64,000 nt of DNA, taken from NCBI GenBank assembly GCA_030435675.1, contig CM059624.1:7278769-7342768 (forward strand), given 5' to 3'. Under the pieces are notes generated by a model that searched no databases, had not been told where the DNA came from, and worked only from the letters and a program-made list of their open reading frames with translations. How positions within the stretch are numbered: the first letter of the stretch is position 1; each line of letters starts with the position of its first letter. Position numbers and translations under genes: made by a program. Below, piece by piece: positions 59,510 through 64,000 of this stretch. Source of the DNA: Steinernema hermaphroditum. Its lineage: Eukaryota; Nematoda; Chromadorea; Rhabditida; Steinernematidae.

Positions 59510-61371
59510 TCAATACTCTCCGTGTTTGCGTGATGAAAAGCGAATCTGATTCCCGTACATCGGCCGGATGATCAATTCGGCGGCTACGCGCATTTGATGG
59601 GTGCGGAGTTTCGACTCGACTTTCAACGATCGGAGCACATTCGCGAGGACGCACTTCTCCTCCATGATGGCGAAGCGTTGTCCTAAAATAGCGCCCGGTC
59701 GGGTCAAAAGTCCAAGGTCCTCAGGTACCAATGCAGTTGCGAGAGCCCGCCGAGAAAGGAATGTAGCAGTAGGGATGCTTCATTTCACCATCCATGAAGC
59801 GTTCCGGGTTAAAGACTTCGGGGTCGGGCCAGTACTCGGGGTCGCGGTGCACCATCGAGGGGACGATGACAACGCCGATTCCGGCCGGCAGGACCACTTT
59901 ATCTGAAAGAGAGAAGTCTCTTTGAGGTTTATGGGAGCGCTACTTACTGACTTTAACCTCCTCGGTTGTCTGTCGGGCGAAGATGGGCACGCTAGGATAG
60001 AGCCGGAGAGTCTCCTTGATACACGCTTCGAGATACTTCATCCTGCCGATGTCCTCGTAGGTGATATCCCGGAGTTCCGATCCGAGTACTTCATCGATTT
60101 CCCTGTGCACTTTGGTTTGGATCTCCGGATTAGCGCCCATCAGATGCAGAAACCAGTTGATGCTCGCAGATGTTGTGTCGTGACCCTAATAAACAAACAG
60201 CGATAAATTCAATCGAAAACGGAATCCGCGCGCGATGTGTTGAAAAGTGGCTCACCTCGAAAGTGAAAGTGTCCACTTCCTCGTGGATTCCCTCGAGCGA
60301 TAATTCACCCTTCGCGTGCATGTCCAGCATCAGATCCAGGAAGGCCATGCGGCGCTTCCCGGAGTCCGTCTCCGTTTTGATGAGCTTCTCGATTCCGCCT
60401 GCATTGTCCGCCTTCGCCTTTCGCTTCATGATCGCCGCCGATGTGAAATCATGCAGGATCTGCACGTATCTCTTCTGTTGCTCTCCTTCCCCAAAGTGAT
60501 CGAAGATGAAGTCCAAGTAGAACTGCGGCTTCAGCTGTCTTTTGAAAATTAGGTTTTTCATTCTGAAGTGTTCATAGATATCAGAAGAACAACTCACGAT
60601 GGACTCACCCGAAGACGGCATCGAGATAGTCCGTGTGCACCTTCTGGGCGTTGATGTTTGTCCCCAGCGCGGCTTCACAGATTATATCGAGGGTGCAGAG
60701 GGTCACCGTGTGGAAGATATCGTGGAACTGGTCATCGATCATGTCTTCAAACTTGCCGAGAAGCGTGTTCGAGTGGCGATTGTACACCTAAAGAGCAAAT
60801 TGATCAGCACAGTCGATTCGCCTACCCCAACGAAGTCCTTCAGAATGTCGTAGTGGAAAGCCGGTGTCAGAAGCTTCCTACGTGGTCGCCACTTGAGGGG
60901 CTTGCTAAAATACAGATAAACGGATCCAGGAGTGGATGACCTATTGTACTCACCTGATGAGAAGTCCTTCGCCGATCCAAGGGGAGAGGAAGCTGTACTG
61001 CAGAGGTTTGTTGAGCATCTTGCTGCTCCCGAGCACAGCTTCGCACTCCTTCGGGCCGTAAAGGAGCACGAAAGGCAGTCCACTGAGCCACACGCGGGCG
61101 ACCTTTCCCTTTTCGGGATTCTGGAACATGTAGGCGATGCCCTGAGCTTGCTCAAAGAATTCTGAAATTGATTAAAATTTTCAGAAACATAGAAGAAGAT
61201 TCACTTACTGTCGGATTGGAAGTGAAGTTGGTGGAGATTGCCTATGACGGGCCACGTGGGTGGTCCCTGTATGCCGGAGATGCATTTGTACACGGAGACG
61301 ATTTTCTTGAAGAAGAAGGTGCCAACCCACGTGAAGAAACCCACAACGAGGAGGAAGCTAACGGCACCCAT
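59510..61371 (-). CDS. Cytochrome P450, CYP4-like
   Basis: Eight exons (61371-61209, 61161-60954, 60904-60826, 60787-60609, 60562-60256, 60185-59948, 59902-59729, 59682-59510) give 506 residues. An N-terminal membrane anchor (about 3-25) is followed by a Pro-rich hinge ([14 protein letters not shown]). CYP motifs: I-helix GHDTTSAS from 313, K-helix ETLR at 370-373, PERF, and heme loop [10 protein letters not shown] with Cys448. [13 protein letters not shown] and the [14 protein letters not shown] region are typical of the CYP4 clan (fatty-acid or hormone oxidation in the ER). The open frame extends 8 codons upstream but without an ATG, so Met at 61371 is used. Substrate unknown. Confidence 0.93.
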
Positions 61372-61965
61372 GGGCGAGCTGAATCGGCGTGACACTAGCG
61401 GATGGATAAGGGTGCACGGGGGTGAATGGGCGAATACGTGAGAGGAGCCGCGGCTGCGCGAGTTATCGCGTGATCCGATCGAGGCGATAGAAGGAATGCT
61501 CCGCTCTCTGACCTACAAGGTTTCTTCCCGCCGCTCGTACGGTCCAGCAGCCATCTCCGTCGAAGGAACCCCTAAGGGGAGGAGAGATGAAGGGGCGATA
61601 CTCCGGCTCCCGCGCAAAGAACGAGTGAACTCACTTTCGTTGATTGCAGCTCCGATAAGCAGAGAAGTGATCTCCGTGCAAAAAGTGAATTCTCAGGAAC
61701 TCTAAGAGTCGCCACTGTAAACCGAGAAGTGGCGACAAAGCTGCGAACGTGTGAGGGTGACGTTCAGTCCTCAGGGTTATAATAACGACGGCCGAGGACA
61801 GTCGCACGGCGCGGCAAACAAACCATAAAATCGACATTGAAACACGATCCCCGCGCGAATTGAATCAAAAAGTGTTTTTGAATTGCCATTTTACTCGGAA
61901 GGTCGGAGGCCTTCTCCGGCGAAGACCACACATCATCGAGCAAATGGACCGGTTACACAACAAGT
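61372..61965. other. Intergenic, P450 promoter region
   Basis: 594 bp between the P450 start and the N6AMT1 stop, both leftward. No gene seen. Confidence 0.5.
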
Positions 61966-62855
61966 TCACTTCTTCGAGTACATGAGTATAAACAGATGTT
62001 CGATTCCGCAAAGTCTCTCTAACACGACCTCACAATTGAGGGTGTCGGAGAAACGGGACATGAGGAGGGGGATGTCGTTCGATTTCAGGGCCACCACGTA
62101 GAAGCGTCCTCTCCTGCTAAGAAGGCTCGGAACTTCGGGAAGAAGGCGATCTAATGCACTTCTGCCGGTTTGTCCTCCGGCATAGCATAACTCCTAAAAA
62201 TAGGCTTAGCAGAAGTGTGCCTGAGACCACTCTTTGCAGACAGTAGACATGTCTAGAACTCTAGACAGCTTAAAATTCATTTGTAGGCAAATTTCTAGAC
62301 TGTACAGTTTCTTTTTCGCCACTCCTTGTAGACAAAAATTGTCTGTTCGTGTCTAGCATAGCCTACCATACTCGATGGCTGTCTGAACGCATTAAATGCA
62401 CCCTCTTACCTCTACTTTGCTGGCTTCATTTTCCGTGGGAACGTACGGAGGGTTGAAAAGCAGAACATCGATCTGCCCGCGAAGTCCGGTGGAGAATGGA
62501 CTCAACAAATCCCCTTGCACCAATTCAATTCGACAATTGTTCAATTCCGCGGTTCGTTGCGTGCAATTCAGTGCCTTCAGATTCAGATCTGTTGCAAAGG
62601 ATGTCGCACTCTCATAACCGCACACTTTCCTCGCAAACGCCGACACGACACCCGATCCGCAACCAATTTCCGCGATTATTGGAGACTGCATCGATTGCAA
62701 AAACTAAAATCCGTTTGTTTATCAGCGAAACCGTAAAAAAAACTTACTTCTACGTGCGATTCTAAAGCGTCCATCAGCAGAAAAGTGTCTTCTGCAGGAT
62801 CGTACACGCTCTCTTCTTCATCGGCGGCGATTCTGTACTTAGGAGTCGGGATCAT
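61966..62855 (-). CDS. N6AMT1: N6AMT1/HemK2-like methyltransferase
   Basis: Exons 62855-62748, 62703-62410 and 62193-61966 give 209 residues (human 214). Motifs: VYDPAEDTFLLMDAL at the N terminus, SAM-binding IAEIGCGSGVVSAF, an Asp that should hold the ribose (TDLN), and the catalytic NPPY. The C-terminal half (YAGGQTGRSALDRLLPEVP) matches the eukaryotic HemK2 branch. With TRMT112 this enzyme methylates the Gln of the GGQ motif of translation termination factor eRF1. The start is the Met that directly follows TTTCAG, a likely trans-splice site. Intron 2 (62194-62409) is 216 bp and packed with TAGAC/GTCTA words. Confidence 0.92.
62238..62362. repeat. Cluster of inverted TAGACA/TGTCTA words
   Basis: Within intron 2 of the N6AMT1 gene there are at least seven GTCTA or TAGAC words in both orientations, including AGACATGTCTAGA, CTCTAGACAG, CTAGACTGTACAG, TAGACAAAAATTGTCTG and GTGTCTAGC. 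They can form several short hairpins. Similar words occur near 103-200, 9182-9206 and 42103-42155. Confidence 0.55.
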
Positions 62856-63265
62856 CTGAAACAGATTCTGAATTGAGTTCAAAATCGTCGGTTACAGTAG
62901 CAATCGCGCAAAATTTGCACGAAATGTGTCCTTCTTTTTCTATGAACTTTCGACTTTTTCATTTCCTCCTTGTTTCAAAAAAGACCGTAATCCGTCAAAC
63001 GGTCTTCGCATAGGTAAAGAAACAAAGAGCAAATGCACGACGGAACCTGTTATTACGTACCGACATATCGATCACTTTCGTTTGCGATCGTTAGGAAATG
63101 CAGGCCTCGTGAGATATTTCTGCAAAAACGGCCTACGACCTGTGGAACGATTTCCGACCATCTTTGAATTGTTTATTTACATTAGATTGCTATTACTATC
63201 GACTAAGTATGATCCCGTATATGGTTTCTGGCACTTTTGAACCTAGGCTTTGCTTTGTAAGACTG
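62856..63265. other. Intergenic between CCZ1 and N6AMT1
   Basis: 410 bp, both neighbours leftward. Holds the CCZ1 3' UTR and N6AMT1 upstream region. No gene seen. Confidence 0.5.
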
Positions 63266-64000
63266 TCAAATCACGAAAATGGAGTCGAAATGCGTTTTGA
63301 TGATCTGGCTAACGTAGCCATCGACATCGTTGACCGTGGTGGGCGGCCGTGGAGGGAGGAAGAGGATCAGAATCCGTCCGTTCGACTTTCTGCCAACGAT
63401 CCACCAGTCGTCGTCTCCTTTGCACTGCACCTGGCCGAACTGTTCCCCGTCGGCAATGAAGTTCTCGCAAACCTCGCAGGCCATTCTGAAAAGACAATGG
63501 TCCAAGAAGATGGTGAATGCAAGATTACAAACCTGTATACATTTTTGGGTACGATAAGACTTTGGGTGTTGTTGGAATTTCCGTCCGTCGACAGTCCGAA
63601 ACTGGTTTTGACACTCAAGCTGACCGGGTTGTAATATATGAAGTGGAAGTAGTCCGCTTCTGCCTTGATTCCATTGTTGGAGTTGCCGTATACCTCGCCG
63701 ATTCGGGACGCCAACTTGCTCAGCTCGGGACCGAGAAAGGCGTCCAGATCGTGGAGAATGTCCCGGTTGATGTTCTTCTTGACGAACATGCACATAGTGG
63801 CGTTGAGGGCGCGGTAGACGATCTGAAAAAGATAATTACCTTGCTGATGACAAGAGCAACTTACGAGTTGAGAAGCAGAGAGATGGCGTGACTCTTCGTC
63901 AGTGGACAGGTAAACGACGGGGCACTTCATGTCCTTCGGGGAGTCGTCGCCGGAACTCGGCCTTGTGAGGTCGCTAGGCCCGGAAAGGAATTTGCCTTCG
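63266..64000 (-). CDS. ccz-1: CCZ1, subunit of the MON1-CCZ1 Rab7 exchange factor (3' part)
   Basis: Partial: exons from 64000 (edge) to 63865, 63822-63533 and 63485-63266 encode the C-terminal 215 residues or so; the rest lies beyond the window. Matches to CCZ1: GKFLSGPSDL, YLSTDEE, LIVYRALNATMCMFV, DLDAFLGPELSKLAS, FHFIYYNP and the end DDWWIVGRKSNGRILILFLP, THFDSIFVI. CCZ1 with MON1 activates Rab7 on maturing endosomes and phagosomes. Intron 63823-63864 (42 bp) is stop-free and in frame, and would add 14 residues if retained. Confidence 0.92.

Overview
The window is nuclear DNA of a nematode, most likely a rhabditid. The evidence is very short introns (mostly 40-55 bp) ending in TTTCAG or TTTTAG, acceptor-like sites directly in front of several start codons (spliced-leader style), a chemoreceptor gene, and a gene set that matches Caenorhabditis loci one by one (gck-3, snx-6, a DSL Notch ligand, pak-2, lin-52, gcst-1, moc-5, rol-3, ccz-1). 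I cannot name the genus. All models are spliced by eye: exons were joined where GT-AG (or GC-AG) sites, reading phase and protein-family conservation agreed, and every complete model closes in frame.

Layout. 0-9.7 kb: gene-poor, with a serpentine receptor (+) converging on a WDR89-like WD40 gene (-). 9.7-18.3 kb: an orphan gene (+), SMIM12 (-), an SLC35A nucleotide-sugar transporter (-), a secreted Cys/Pro/Thr protein (+) and the OSR1/SPAK kinase GCK-3 (-). 18.3-25 kb: a 2.4-kb block with no gene, retromer SNX-6 (-), and an orphan four-helix membrane protein (-). 25-33.2 kb: a DSL/EGF Notch ligand (+), a group II PAK (-), LIN-52 of DREAM (+), and glycine-cleavage T protein (+) carrying a 642-bp fold-back transposon in its last intron. 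33.3-38.2 kb: four neighbouring small or low-complexity secreted-protein genes. 38.3-47 kb: a BTB protein (-), a NUDT6-like Nudix hydrolase (-), SF3B2 (+), and a MOCS1A-MOCS1B fusion gene (+). 47.1-56.1 kb: one 26-exon receptor tyrosine kinase of the ROS1/ROL-3 type (-). 56.9-64 kb: Lifeguard/TMBIM (-), a CYP4-type P450 (-), the methyltransferase N6AMT1 (-) and the 3' part of CCZ1 (-), which runs off the right edge.

There is no single pathway here; it is an ordinary mix of housekeeping, signalling and secreted genes. The points that stand out are: (1) the MOCS1 gene has an in-frame Gly-Gly-stop overlapping the 5' splice site that joins the A and B halves, so retention versus splicing would give MOCS1A or the AB fusion, as known in vertebrates; (2) a long-stem inverted-repeat element with TA duplications inside gcst-1; (3) at least four GC-AG introns among about 123; (4) a possible 29-bp intron in the Notch ligand; (5) a cluster of secreted-protein genes, two of them tiny, each with a signal-peptide exon ending in phase 1; (6) recurring TACSGTA and TGTCTA/TAGACA motifs.
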